From: Anthoceros angustus
Lineage: Eukaryota > Streptophyta > Anthocerotopsida > Anthocerotales > Anthocerotaceae
Assembly: GCA_010909165.1 (NCBI GenBank)
Contig: MU008158.1
Location: forward strand, 124,001 to 188,000
Direction of reading: 5' to 3'
Length of the DNA stretch: 64,000 bases
Shown here piece after piece: positions 1-11,205 of this stretch. Every line of letters starts with the position of its first letter. The first letter of the stretch is position 1. The position numbers and the translations under genes were made by a program. The notes under the pieces were generated by a model, which was not told the origin of the DNA, did not search any database, and worked only from the letters and a program-made list of their open reading frames with translations.

Positions 1-800
1 AAGAATCAACATGTGGAGGACTAGGTGTGTCATCTTCTGAATTTTCAGTTCGAGCTGACTCATGTGAAGGAGAAAAATGCAGACTTGAATCTTCTACAAT
101 GTTAGAAGAATATAGTTCACAAAAGGTGACACTACGAGCAAGTGTGAGTTTCCTGGTCTTAGGGTCATACAACTTGTAGGCTTTACTTTCCTCAGAATAG
201 CCTACAAAAAAATAGGGCCTGGACCTATCATCTAACTTCCGACGTTTGGACACAAGAATGAACACAAAAGCAAGGGAGCTAAAGACACGAAGATGCAGCC
301 AACTGGGTTTGTAAAGAGGCTGTGGGAACTCTGTTTAAGATATAAGTAGCCGTCACAATCGCCTCTGCCTAATATCCCTTTGGAAGTCCTGACTAGGAGA
401 TCTAGAGCATGCTACATGTCATCCCCATCAAAGTCTGATTTTTTCTCTCAGCCACTCCATTTTGCTGAGGAGTGTATGGAACTGTGAGTTGCCTGTGAAT
501 TCCATTTTTCTGACAAAGATCATCATACTTCTGCCCAAGAAATTCCCCACCATTATCAGTTCGTAGACATTTAACTAACTTGCCAGTTTGTTGTTGAACT
601 AGGGGAATCCAAGCGGCTATCTTATCAAATGCCTCACTCTTCAACTTCAAAGGAAATGTCCAAGTGAATTGAGAGTAGTCATCTGTAAGAGTTAGATAAT
701 ACCAAGCGCCACCCAAGGAAAAGACTTGCAGATTGCCAGCAATATCAGCATGGACAAGCTCAAGTACCTCAGTGGCCCTAGTAGCATCCTTGTTCTTGAA
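1..800 (-). pseudogene. Copia-1 integrase core and post-integrase linker
   Basis: The minus strand encodes a Copia rve integrase core. Its three catalytic acidic residues can be placed in the motifs VHAD, RTDNGGEF and NGVAERKN, between about 480 and 800. The core inserts element cDNA into the host chromosome. Lower coordinates carry the post-integrase segment, with the family motif YKLYDPKTRKLTLARSVTF near 130-190, followed by an acidic Ser/Pro-rich linker that leads towards RT outside the window. A frameshift near 800 separates it from the protease and GAG-pre-integrase frame. Another break lies near 350-400. Confidence 0.85.
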
Positions 801-1372
801 GGTAATTCCTTCTGCTTGGATAAGATACATGATTTGCAAGCAGAAAGGTCCTTGAATTGAGCTGGAAGTTTCTCCTTGTAACAGTCCATAGAAGACATCA
901 AGCTCAATTTCGCCTTGTTGATATGACCAAGGCGAGCATGCCAAAGTTCAGCAACTGTTTTTGCCGATGTAGCAACAGCAGCTTGCTGAACTTGGGACAG
1001 CACTTGTAGCTGATAACGTTCATTAACCAGTACACCTCTTGCTGTGCACAGATCAAGGTTGGAAATTTTATACAAGCAGTAGCTGTTCAATTCAAATCTG
1101 AATCCAATCAAAGCTGATTGTGTAAGAGCTCTTATAGAGAGCAAATTCTTCGACATTCGAGGAACAAAGAGAGCATCCAGCAATTGCAACTGTGAACCAT
1201 CAGCAAGAGGTATGTCAATTGAACCACTACCCTTCACATCAACTCCACGAGAATCTCCCATATAGACCAACTGCTTCTCCTTCTTACTGTGGAAGGTTGA
1301 GAACATGAGTCGATTGTTACAGACATGGGCTGTAGCCCCAGAGTCTATGAACCAAAAGTGGAGAGACTTCAC
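800..1372 (-). pseudogene. Copia-1 aspartic protease and GAG-pre-integrase
   Basis: The frame opens with FIDSGATAHVC, the DSGA active-site motif of Copia aspartic proteases, near 1310-1345. These proteases cut the Gag-Pol polyprotein. Downstream it carries ELWHARLGHINKAKL near 900-945 and a CxxC pair, the GAG-pre-integrase zinc-binding region that precedes integrase. The polyprotein continues in another frame into the integrase core, so at least one indel is present. Residue content around the active site is normal for the family. Confidence 0.85.
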
Positions 1373-1930
1373 GAAAAGAAGTAAGGCAGACCGTGAAAAC
1401 AGAAGAACTACTCTTAGATGCGGACTGCGAGGAAGATCCCTTGGAAGCTACATGAGCTACAGGTTTGGAATCCTTCCGTGGCTCACCAGCCTTCTTCTTG
1501 CGACAATCTCGTTCCCAGTGACCTGGAATATATTTGACACCAATTGCAAGTACCTTCACGTTTGGCAGTAGCGGGAGCAGGTGTTGGGTACTTTTTCTTC
1601 TTCCCCTTGTCTCTCCCCTGCCCAAACATTTTTCCCTTAAATGCAACAAGGACCTTATCCGTGCGCACCCTTGCGGTGCCACCAGATCGTGTCCTACTCT
1701 GTTCCTCTTGATGTAGAGCGGCAATGAGCTCATTGAGGGTAAGAGTGGGTGCAGTTCCAGCTTTCACTACGGACACAGAAGAACGCAACAAAGAATTTTG
1801 ACTTGAGACGAATTGCTGATAGGAGGGAGGAAGGCTGGATAGGAGCTGAGCCACAACATCAATATCCTCAAGCTTGCTTCCAAGCATGGAGAGCTGCGCC
1901 TTGAGGTATCTGAATTTGTTGATGTGCGCT
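1317..1930 (-). pseudogene. Copia-1 gag C-terminal half with zinc knuckle
   Basis: The minus strand encodes the UBN2-type capsid region, with LGSKLEDIDVVAQLLSSLP near 1830-1890, then a Lys-rich stretch and a CCHC zinc knuckle. The knuckle is split over two frames: CNWC in one, then GHWERDC in the next near 1520-1560. Gag packages element RNA. The 5' end stops at 1930, where the Gypsy element begins. The missing upstream gag is at 16,090-16,719. Confidence 0.8.
1927..1930. repeat. Left target-site duplication (CGCT) of the nested Gypsy element
   Basis: CGCT occurs directly before the first TG of the Gypsy element and again directly after its final CA at 16,090-16,093. Removing the element and one copy restores a continuous Copia gag frame through GDTIGAHINKF. 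Confidence 0.75.
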
Positions 1931-2312
1931 TGTCATGGCACACAGTGGTAGGAAGAGGTAGATAAGAATCTGAGTGTGATGGTGTGTGTGTGCTATGTGT
2001 GTGGTGGCATGATGAGTGGCATGGGTATGGAAATAGGATGGTGTCATGGCTATGTGGACCATACAAGGAATCGGTCAAGCGCAATTAAGGCTCGTGGCGA
2101 AGATCTCCCGGCATGTGCGGGTGTGATCACGGCGCTTGATTCGGGCCGATTAAGATCGGCGGCGGTGTAGGCTACAAAGTCCGGCAATCCGTCATTGAGG
2201 CGGATTGTTGATGTCGATTCAATAAGACGGAGATCCCAAGCATTTTGAGCACCTTGTGATGCTTGGTATGGTGTGTGCATAGGACAACCATCCCAAGTCA
2301 GAATTTTTGCAC
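1931..2312 (+). repeat. Gypsy 5' LTR
   Basis: This stretch matches 15,555-15,938 over nearly its whole length, with small indels. It opens TGTCATGGCA. It includes a GT-rich stretch and a conserved block around 2080-2270. The two copies stop matching just after the shared ATTTTTGC near 2305, which places the inner edge at about 2312. No standard tRNA-iMet primer-binding site follows. Confidence 0.7.
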
Positions 2313-2563
2313 ATCAACAATCCATCTTTGGTGAAGCCACACAGGCAACGCGACTCGAAGGGTCGAGAGGGGCCCGAGATTCGAGCGGAAGACGGAGAAG
2401 AGGAATCAATCGGTGACCCCAAGGTGAGCGACACGGTAAGTCCATGGTAGGCGAGAAAACACCTTGGATTATTCACGGCTGTTTTATGCAGGCAGATCCA
2501 TTCAGGAGTGGGCCGATCTGGTGGAGCTGGAAGCGACAGATTTTTGGCAACGTCTCTGGAGTG

Positions 2564-4960
2564 AGGTGATTGACAAGCTGGCATGGTTGGCGGACTGGAC
2601 GCGGGAAGGAACTGACACCAACTTTGACGGAATGCCTTACATAGTCTCTCGCAGGGGGAGGGATTGATAGTGATGGTGTTAGTTACGGTGTGGTGGACGA
2701 ACGAAAGCACACCGACAACGGCTTACAATCCCGGCATGCCTTCGTCCGTAGGACAAGTGGTCGCTTTGAGTGAGTCACACTATCGATCCATTGACTTTGA
2801 AGAAAAGCCAGGGATGGATTATGAACCAGCCAAAGAAAATGATGTGTTCACGGTAGACACGGTAGTATGTCTCTTGCGACTTTGAAGAGAAGTTCGGATG
2901 GGCGATTGATGAGATGGTGCTCAAATACAAGTCCGAGTTCACACCGGAGATGGCACTCAAAGATGAGCACGTTTCTAGCCGGTGAAGCTTTAACGCTATC
3001 GTGATCGCAAAGAAAAGATAGGATGCACACATGTCGCGAATGAAGCGGGCAAGGAAAGGCTCCAAGGTCGATGATGAAGAACCGGGATCATCGGGTTCAT
3101 CGCAATCCGAGGTCATCACTTATTTGGTGGACGAGATGTTCGTCAAGTTTGGTGAGATGTTCCGATCTTCCATTGAGAAAATCCAAGAGTTGTCAAAGTT
3201 TGTGATCAAGTAATGAGCCTCTAAGATCTGCATATCTACTTGCGGTGGTGAAAGACACCAAGGTGAAGACCATGAGGAGGAGCGCAAATATACATTGCCG
3301 CCAGAAGACAGAGGAGGGTGATCGCCAACTTTCGCATATGCTACATGGGGCAGATTTTAACGCTCTGAGTGAGGTGATTGACAAGTCGGCATGGTTGGCG
3401 GATCGACGCTGGAAGGAACACCAACTTTGACTAATGCCTTACATAGTCTCGCGGGGGAGGGATTGATAGTGATGGTGTTGTTACGGTCGGGGTGAATGAC
3501 AGCACAACAACAGCTTACAATCCGGACGACTTCCGTCCGTAGGACAAGTGGTCGGTTGAGTGGAGTCACACTCTATCGATCCATTGACTTTGAAGAAAAT
3601 CGTGGTGGCGCCGGGATGGATTATGAACCACCAAAGTGATGTGTTCACGGTAGACACGGTAGTATGTCTCTTGCGACTTTGAAGAGAAGTTCGGATGGGC
3701 GATTGATGAGATGGTGCTCAAATACAAGTCCGAGTTCACACCGGAGATGGCACTCAAAGATGAGCACGTTTCTAGCCGGTGAAGCTTTAACGCTATCGTG
3801 ATCGCAAAGAAAAGATAGGATGCACACATGTCGCGAATGAAGCGGGCAAGGAAAGGCTCCAAGGTCGATGATGAAGAACCGGGATCATCGGGTTCATCGC
3901 AATCCGAGGTCATCACTTATTTGGTGGACGAGATGTTCGTCAAGTTTGGTGAGATGTTCCGATCTTCCATTGAGAAAATCCAAGAGTTGTCAAAGTTTGT
4001 GATCAAGTAATGAGCCTCTAAGATCTGCATATCTACTTGCGGTGGTGAAAGACACCAAGGTGAAGACCATGAGGAGGAGCGCAAATATACATTGCCGCCA
4101 GAAGACAGAGGAGGGTGATCGCCAACTTTCGCATATGCTACATGGGGCAGATTTTAACGCTCTGAGTGAGGTGATTGACAAGTCGGCATGGTTGGCGGAT
4201 GGGCGGGAAGGAACACCAACTTTGACTAATGCCTTACATAGTCTCGCGGGGGAGGGATTGATAGTGATGGTGTTGTTACGGTCGGGGTGAATGACAGCAC
4301 AACAACAGCTTACAATCCGGACGACTTCCGTCCGTAGGACAAGTGGTCGGTTGAGTGGAGTCACACTCTATCGATCCATTGACTTTGAAGAAAATCGTGG
4401 TGGCGCCGGGATGGATTATGAACCACCAAAGTGATGTGTTCACGGTAGACACGGTAGTATGTCTCTTGCGACTTTGAAGAGAAGTTCGGATGGGCGATTG
4501 ATGAGATGGTGCTCAAATACAAGTCCGAGTTCACACCGGAGATGGCACTCGGAAAGATGAGCACGTTTCTAGCCGGTGAAGCTTTAACGCTATCGTGATC
4601 GCAAAGAAAAGATGCAGGATGCACACATGTCGCGAATGAAGCGGGCAAGGAAAGGCTCAAGGTCGATGATGAAGAACCGGGATCATCGGGTTCATCCCGA
4701 GGTCATCACTTATTTGGTGGACGAGATGTTCGTCAAGTTTGGTGAGATGTTCCAGTATCTTCCATTGAGAAAATCCAAGAGTTGTCAAAGTTTGTGATCA
4801 AGCCAATGAGCCTCTAAGATATCTACTGTTGAGGCGGTGGTGAAAGACACCAAGGTGAAGACCATGAGGGACGGCGCAAATATACATTGCCGCCGCCAGA
4901 AGACAGAGGAGGGTGATCGCCAACTTTCGCATATGCTACATGGGGCATTATGAGTTGGAG
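2564..4960 (+). repeat. Three tandem copies of a ~798-bp gag-region unit
   Basis: Units start at about 2564, 3369 and 4166. The landmark ATGTCGCGAATGAAGCGGGC is at 3031, 3828 and 4627, giving periods of 797 and 799 bp. Copies 1 and 2 are almost identical over long stretches; copy 3 carries more small indels. Each unit encodes a basic-then-acidic segment beginning MSRMKRARKGSK and continuing to an EVITYLVDEMFVKFGEMF helix-like segment, probably part of Gag. No intact long gag frame spans the array. Confidence 0.85.
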
Positions 4961-5139
4961 CGGTGCGAGATGGCGAAAGAGTTATGAAGGAGATCATCAC
5001 CAATGCTTCTTGGAGGAGCACAATGTGATCGAGGTCACCACTTGAACATTGAGCGGCACAGGAAGTCACATTATCGCGAGCATGTGCGGTGAACGCTCAG
5101 CAGAGTCGCCATCAAAGGATCAAGTGGCTCATATGTAAG

Positions 5140-5340
5140 CTTCAAGACATCCGTAAAAGTGTTTACGGTGCAAGGGGCCGCAGGCGTATGAATGTGAGCA
5201 TCGTGTTGGTGGGTCAAAGGAGAAGAGGCGTGCGGGGCATGTGGTAAAACCGGACATACGGAAGCCGCGGCAAGCCCATCTGAACTCAAACCCAAGGGCC
5301 TAGGAGACCGAGCAATGGACAAGCGGTCTGCGAGCTACAC
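5140..5340 (+). pseudogene. Gypsy gag zinc-knuckle region
   Basis: The reading frames here contain CLRCKGPQAYEC and, about 25 codons later in a shifted frame, CGACGKTGH. Both resemble the CCHC knuckles that end Gypsy Gag proteins and bind element RNA. Indels split the two motifs. The call rests on motif shape and on position directly upstream of the protease. Confidence 0.55.
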
Positions 5341-5378
5341 TCGGAAGGCTTAGTGAGGTCAGTGGCAGAGCAGGCGCT

Positions 5379-6130
5379 ATGAGCGTAAGCATAAACAAGG
5401 ACTCATGTGCGTCGGCAGAAACCTATGATTCGGACGAAGATGTGTTTGCGTTGATGACGGAAAGGTCAAGGCATATCAAAGTGGGAAGCATTGATTTCGG
5501 CAAGGGTGTAAAAGTGAAGACCGATGGGGATAGGAATCAGTTGAGAATGCCCAAGTCATTGAGATCCAGACGAGGACGACGCCACATCGTGATGAGGTTG
5601 TTCCTAAGAGATTCATGGAAAAGCCATGGATGTACCGTAAGTTTGCGGACCGGGATCCGGACACAACCGCTCAAGCAAGCAATGCGGGCATGGATTAAGA
5701 AGGAAGCCACCGAGTTGAACATGGTGTCCGGCTTGTCACCACGTGGTGATCATCTAAAGCCAGCTAGGGGAAAGGTGGAATAGCGTTAGTGAAGAATCGA
5801 ACGAGAAGTCACCGTCAATGGCTTTGCACCGGAGTGTGTGTTAGTAGACACGTGCGATCCGGTGTTGCTTGGGGCACGGTGCAAGAAGCACTCAATGTAT
5901 GGAGACAAGTCGTGCAGGAGGTACGGATCACCACATCCGCAGCACCAAAGAATGTGTGATGGGGATGACTCGCGATCCGATTCGGATAGAGTATAAGCCG
6001 TGAAGCAGATGCGTGTGGTGGAAGTACATTGTTTGGTTTCGATGCACGAAACTATGATGTGTTAGTGATGCTACGACGGGCCAATGGGGTGGATCCACGC
6101 ACTGGCATTTTATAGGCCAAAGTGGCGGAT
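5379..6130 (+). pseudogene. Gypsy protease region, copy 1
   Basis: An acidic linker (ETYDSDEDVFALMTERS) opens this block. It is followed near 5815-5870 by a retropepsin-like segment with VNGFAPECVLVDT and a damaged active-site triplet. The downstream stretch up to 6130 (VEVHCLV, then FYRPKW) is conserved in copy 2. Retropepsins process the polyprotein as dimers. Copy 1 has several frame breaks, and the DTG is only clean in copy 2 at 7140-7180. Confidence 0.6.
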
Positions 6131-6309
6131 GGAGATTTCACATGTCGCAATTCCTCCGGACATGAGGAGGCATGGTGAAAGATCAAGAAGTATGTCGCTT
6201 TGGCGCAGAAAAGTGTTCACCGAGGGGAGGTGTGGGAAGAGACACAAGACCTGGCACGACACGAGGTGTCGAAAGAAAGCACAACATCGAATGATGTGCG
6301 CGTGAGCTG

Positions 6310-6788
6310 TACCCACCCGTAGAGGAAGCTTTGGAAAGAGAGCGTATTCGACAGCAGCGGATGCAAATATGGCGAATCACCGGCAATTGTCCGGAAAGAA
6401 GCCTGCCACAGCGAGCAATCATAGGAAATCTGGGGTTACAAATCAATAACCAAGTGATTCGGTGGCGAGTCCATGAACAGGGCATCCATCTCATGGAGTT
6501 GTGTTCAGGAATTAGTAGCGGACTGGAGTGTGTGCTGCGATGTGGGATTCGGGTACGGAAGTATACATGTGTAGAAATTGATGAGAAGACTCGTGGCCAA
6601 ATCCGGATTATCGCTACAAAAATGCATCCGAGCTTGCCGAGTGTGGAAGCCATAAGAGGGTGCTGCATCAAACCGCCAATCGATGTGATGCTGGTGGAAA
6701 AGCATGCAATGAGATGCCCGGTTGACATGGTGATTGCGGAGGATGGGAGTGCAAGACCTTTTCCAAGGCCGGACGTGGTCAAGGCAAA
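6310..6788 (+). pseudogene. Cytosine DNA methyltransferase-like domain, copy 1 (motifs I to IV)
   Basis: The frame carries HLMELCSGISSGLECVL (6486-6536), which fits motif I, the S-adenosylmethionine-binding loop of C5 cytosine methyltransferases. After it comes YTCVEID, fitting the acidic motif II. A later VDMVIA marks the start of motif IV near 6722-6740. Copy 1 then breaks frame; the next bases still encode the Cys-containing loop in another frame. The duplication join truncates it before motif VI. The domain lies between protease and RT. Such enzymes methylate cytosine in DNA. Homology is judged from motif order and spacing, without a database search. Confidence 0.65.
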
Positions 6789-7099
6789 AAGTGGGAAGCA
6801 TTGATTTCGGCAAGGGTGTAAAAGTGAAGACCGATGGGGATAGGAATCAATTGAGAATGCCCAAGTCATTCAGACAGATCCAGGACGAGGACGACGTCGC
6901 ACATCACGATGAGGTTGTTCCAATACAGATTACATTGGAAAAGCCATGGATGTACCTGGTAAGTTTGCGGGACACAGGGATCCACAACCGTTCAAGCAAG
7001 CAATGCGGGCATGGATTAAGAAGGAAGCCACCGAGTTGAACATGGTGTCCGGCTTGTCACCACGTGGTGATCACCTAAAGCCCGGCTAGGGGAAAGGTG

Positions 7100-7450
7100 G
7101 AATAGCGTTAGTGAAGAATCGAACGAGAAGTCACCGTCAATGGCTTTGCCGGTGTGTGTTAGTAGACACCGGTGCGATCCGGTGTTGGGGCAGGTGCGAA
7201 GCCTCAAGTATGGAGACAAGTCGGGGTGTGATGGATCACCACATCCGCAGTACCAAAGAATGTGATGGGGATGACTCGCGATCCGATTCGGATAGAGTAT
7301 AAGCCGAGAACAGATGCGTGTGTGGTGGAAGTACATTGTTTGGTTTCGGATGCGAAACTATGATGTGTGTTGTTGGGTGCAGATGCTACGGGCCAGAATG
7401 GGGTGGATCCGCACTCACGCATTTTATAGGCCAAAGTGGCGGGATGGAGA
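7100..7450 (+). pseudogene. Gypsy protease region, copy 2 with DTG motif
   Basis: The frame reads CVLVDTGA near 7153-7180, the retropepsin active site. It is followed by the same downstream stretch as copy 1, including YRPKWRDGDFTHV near 7425-7465. It is the second member of the 1310-bp duplication and leads into methyltransferase copy 2. Frameshifts remain. Confidence 0.7.
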
Positions 7451-7609
7451 TTTCACACATGTCGCGAATTCCTCTGGACATGAGGAGGCATGGTGAAAGA
7501 TCAAGAAGTATCTTTGGCGTTCACGGCGTGCAGAGTGTTCACCGAGGGAGGTGTGGAAGAAGACACGGCACGACACGAGGTGTCGAAGAAAGCACAACAT
7601 CGAATGATG

Positions 7610-8310
7610 TGCGCGTGAGTATACCCACCAGAGGAAGCTTTGGAAAGAGGCGTGTTCGACGGCGGATGCAAATATGGCGAATCACCGCAATTGTCCGGAA
7701 GAAGCTCGCCATGAAAGCAATCATAGGAAATCTGGGGTTACAAATCGATAACCAAGTGATTCGGTGGCGAGTGCATGAGCAGGCATCCATCTCATGGAGT
7801 TGTGTTCGAGAATTAGTAGTGGTGAGTGTGTCTTTGCGATGTGGGATTGATGCGGAAGTATACATGTGTAGAAATTGATGAGAAGACTCGGCGTGGCCAA
7901 ATCCGATTATCGCTACAAAAATGCATCCGAGCTTCGAGTGTGGAAGCCATAAGGGTGCGGACCAAGCGCCTTGCGATGTGATGCTGGTGGAAAAGCACAT
8001 GCTGCAATGAGATGCCCGGTTGACATGGTGATTGCGGGATGGGAGTGCAAGACCTTTTCCAAGGCGGACGTGGTCAAGGCAAGCAGTGTTGGCGGGGAAG
8101 TGATACGGATTCGAGAGAAGTGCATGCAATCCGGCATGTTGGTACTTGCTGGAGAATGTTTGCGGAGCTTTGACAAACGGGTCATGTGAGAGAAATTATG
8201 AAAAGGTCGAGTGGTGAGGAGTTCATCATTGGCCGTGCGCAGTCGTCGCTCATCGTCTCCGCCACGGGCCGAACATTGCAAGTGTGGAAACACTCAGGAT
8301 CAGTTTAACC
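7610..8310 (+). pseudogene. Cytosine DNA methyltransferase-like domain, copy 2 (motifs I to VIII)
   Basis: This copy extends further than copy 1. Motif I is present but damaged by indels near 7789-7830. Motif IV reads VDMVIAGWECKTFSKA near 8018-8075, keeping the putative catalytic Cys but with Glu where most C5 methyltransferases have Pro. The next bases, in copy 1, would add a Gly-Arg-Gly-Gln-Gly run. WYLLENV at 8140-8160 fits motif VI (ENV). AHRLR near 8248-8262, followed by NIAS, fits the Arg-x-Arg motif VIII. Four family motifs in the right order make a methyltransferase the best reading. The target-recognition domain is not clear. All frames are broken, so this copy is not expected to be active as read. 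Confidence 0.7.
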
Positions 8311-8459
8311 ACACCAACTAAGCGGAACTGGATGGGATCCTTGAGGAGGCGCGATCGCAGTGAGCAGGATGGATAGGCTGCCACACTATCCTCCAATATT
8401 GTGGGAGAGCCCAGAGAGCTTGGCCCACATCGTCGCAAGAGCCACCATATGCCTTTCGC

Positions 8460-10100
8460 CGAGGTGGTGCATGGTATTGAACATGAATGGTGAGGAGATG
8501 GGGAACCCACGATTGTAGAGCGGAACGAGCGATGGGTTTTGACGATGGCAGCACCTATACGCGAGGTGTGTCAAGCTTTCGATGCAAACTGGGACAAGCA
8601 TTTGACGACTGTGTGCAATGGTTGGTGAGTGGAATAGCCACAAATGAATGCAAGTCGATAGAGGAAGGTCGCATGATGATGGGTGACGGGAAGAGTTTCA
8701 AATCGGGACAAGTACCCAAATCGCAAATAGTGCGGAAGTATCGTCACGAGTGGAAAGCAGTGGGCATTCAACTCATGTATGGCAAATATGTGAGGACTTG
8801 AATAGCGAGGATGGATAGGTTGCCACACTATCCTGTCAATATTGTGGGAGAGCCCAGAGAGCTTGGCCCTGAGTCGTCTGGCTCACCATATGCCTTTCGC
8901 CGAGGTGGTGCATGGTATTGAACATGAATGGTGAGGAGATGGGGAACCCACGATTGTAGAGCGGAACGAGCGATGGGTTTTGACGATGGCAGCACCTATA
9001 CGCGAGGTGTGTCAAGCTTTCGATGCAAACTGGGACAAGCATTTGACGACTGTGTGCAATGGTTGGTGAGTGGAATAGCCACAAATGAATGCAAGTCGAT
9101 AGAGGAAGGTCGCATGATGATGGGTGACGGGAAGAGTTTCAAATCGGGACAAGTACCCAAATCGCAAATAGTGCGGAAGTATCGTCACGAGTGGAAAGCA
9201 GTGGGCATTCAACTCATGTATGGCAAATATGTGAGGACTTGAATAGCGAGGATCAGGATCCGGAGATGCCGGAGAAGAATCGGGTACCTTCGCTCACCGG
9301 CAAGAGCTGGGACGTTATGAGCGCATCAAGTTCAAAATCATCACTACTACCAACGAGCTCAAGACAAGTTGAGCCCAAAGAGTGGGACATTGTGGATAAA
9401 CGGTGTAGGGAACTTGCACTGGATTAATTCGGAAATCAAGTTCACAAGATGTCGCTACCACGGTCCTTCCGCTAAAGAAAGACGAAACGGCGAATGGAAG
9501 GACAGCGGATGTGTGGAGATTATCGGGCGCTGAATGAGGTAACGCCTATGGAGCGATATCCCATGCCTACCCCAGATGAAATCTTTGACGCGATTGGCGA
9601 AGCCAAGTATTTTACGACGTTGGACTTCCGTTCTGGATTCAATCAAATCGTCATCGAAGAAGAAGACAAGTGTAAAACGGCTTTCTGGGGCAAAGAACAG
9701 TTGTGGGAGTGGGAGACGATGCCTTTTGGGCTGAAAAACGCTTCCATCTACTTTCGAGGTGGTGCGGGCATGGTATTGAACATGAATGGTGAGGAGATGG
9801 GGAACCCACGATTGTAGAGCGGGAGCAGCGATGGGTTTTGACGATGGCAGCACCTATACGCGAGGTGTGTCAAGCTTTCGGATGCAAACCGGACAAGCAT
9901 TTGACGACTGTGTGCAATGGTTGGTGAGTGTGGGAATAGCCACACGGTGAATCTGTCGAGATAGGAAGGTCGTGCGATGATGGGTGACGGGAAGAGTTTC
10001 CGTCAATCGGACAAGTACCCAAATGCGAATAGTGCGGAAGAAGTATCGTCAGTGGAAAGCACGAGTGGGCATTCAACTCATGTATGGCAAATATGTGAGG
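8460..10100 (+). repeat. Pre-RT block in three tandem copies
   Basis: A segment containing GGTGGTGC(GGG)CATGGTATTGAACATGAATGG starts near 8463, 8904 and 9760. The first two copies are essentially identical over about 340 bp (8463-8801 and 8904-9242), implying a very recent duplication or an assembly repeat. The third follows a truncated RT N-terminus at 9757 and differs by small indels. The block lies between methyltransferase and RT; one frame reads ERNERWVLTMAAPIREVCQA. Confidence 0.9.
9380..9757 (+). pseudogene. Gypsy reverse transcriptase N-terminal part, copy 1
   Basis: The frame encodes the start of a Gypsy RT, which copies element RNA into cDNA: CGDYRALNEVTPMERYPMP near 9510-9570, then YFTTLDFRSGFNQI and MPFGLKNA. 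This is the clearest RT-N in the element, with a frame of about 107 codons. It stops abruptly after FGLKNASIYFR at 9757, where the sequence jumps back into the pre-RT block. The palm is therefore incomplete and lacks the catalytic YxDD. Confidence 0.9.
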
Positions 10101-10249
10101 ACTTGAATAGATCGGATCACGAGGATCCGGAGATCTTTGGAGAAGAATCGGGTACCTTGCGTTCGGTGGCAAGAGAGCTGGGACGTTATGAGCGCATCAA
10201 GTTCAAAATCATCACTACTACCAATGAGCGGTTTTAGAAGGCGGCACAA

Positions 10250-11205
10250 GTTGAGCCAGAGTGGGACATTGTGGATAAACGGTGTAGGGAACTTGCTGCG
10301 GTGGATTAATTCGAAATCAAGTTCACGGTATCTGCGCCACGGTCCTTCCGCTAAAGAAAGAGGCAAGCGAATGGAAGGACAGGCGGATGTGTGGAGATTC
10401 GAGCGAATGAGGTAACGCCTATGGAGCGATATCCCATGCCTACCCCGGATGAAATCTTTGACGCGATTGGCGAAGCCAAGTATTTCTGACGTTGGACGAT
10501 TGGTTCAATCAAATGTCATCGAAGAAGAAGACAAGTGTAAAACGGCTCGGGGCAAAGATTGTGGGAATGGGAGCGATGCCTTTTGGGCTGAAAACGCTTC
10601 CATCTACTTTCGGTGGCGAGACTTGGAGTTGCAAGGATTACCATTCGTGAGGTGTTACATTGATGACATTTTGGTGTTAGCGGCTGAGGAACACATTCAA
10701 CACCTCGAAGCGTTCTGCGGTATCGGGTCAAGGCACATCAAAGAAGTGTAAGTTTGCTTACAAGGAGATAGAATATTTGGGTCACAAGATTGTGCCGGAG
10801 GCGTCTGCCGCGGGCGGTCGTTGTCAATCTTATGCCAAGACCAAGGGCGTGCGTTGAGAGCATTCTTGGGACTCGTCAACTATTATCGCCGATTCATCGG
10901 AACATGAGCGGCACTTGCAAGGTATTGTATGATCCGATGAAAAGGGGCACGATGGATGGGGAGAAACATGAACATGCTTGGCGGAGTTAAAGGATCAATT
11001 GTCGAAGGCCCATGCTCAAAGCGGCTGATTTTGAAAAACCGTTCACTCTGTATCTGCATTAAATGGCGGAGGCTTGCTTGCAGGTGGATCGGGAAGGAAA
11101 AGAAAGAGTGATTGCGTGTATGGGTCGAACAATTCGGAAGCCAATTATTATCGTATGAGGGTGAATGTTTGGCTGCGGTGTGGGCGATTCTACATTTAAT
11201 TCGAA
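10250..11205 (+). pseudogene. Gypsy RT with YIDD, copy 2, and start of RNase H
   Basis: This copy repeats RT-N with deletions (10,320-10,615), then continues into the palm with FVRCYIDDILVLAAE near 10,645-10,690, the catalytic YxDD motif. It goes on to the connection segment (EYLGHKI; AFLGLVNYYRRFI in a shifted frame near 10,860-10,905) and the first part of RNase H. It stops near 11,200, where the sequence returns to RT-N. Several frameshifts are present. Confidence 0.88.

Larger units (their letters stand above)
5479..8090 (+). repeat. Tandem duplication of the protease-methyltransferase block (period ~1310 bp)
   Basis: The landmark AAAGTGGGAAGCATTGATTT occurs at about 5479 and again at about 6789. 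The join near 6779 lies at a shared GGTCAAGGCA, which ends the methyltransferase motif IV in copy 1 and also precedes the landmark at 5465. The copies are clearly homologous but differ by many 1-6 bp indels. Confidence 0.85.

Noticed and set aside
2281-5000. Repeated minus-strand frames (MMTSDCDEPDDPGSSSST...) in the 798-bp units
   Set aside because: Antisense of the plus-strand gag repeat; the element's other domains are all on the plus strand.
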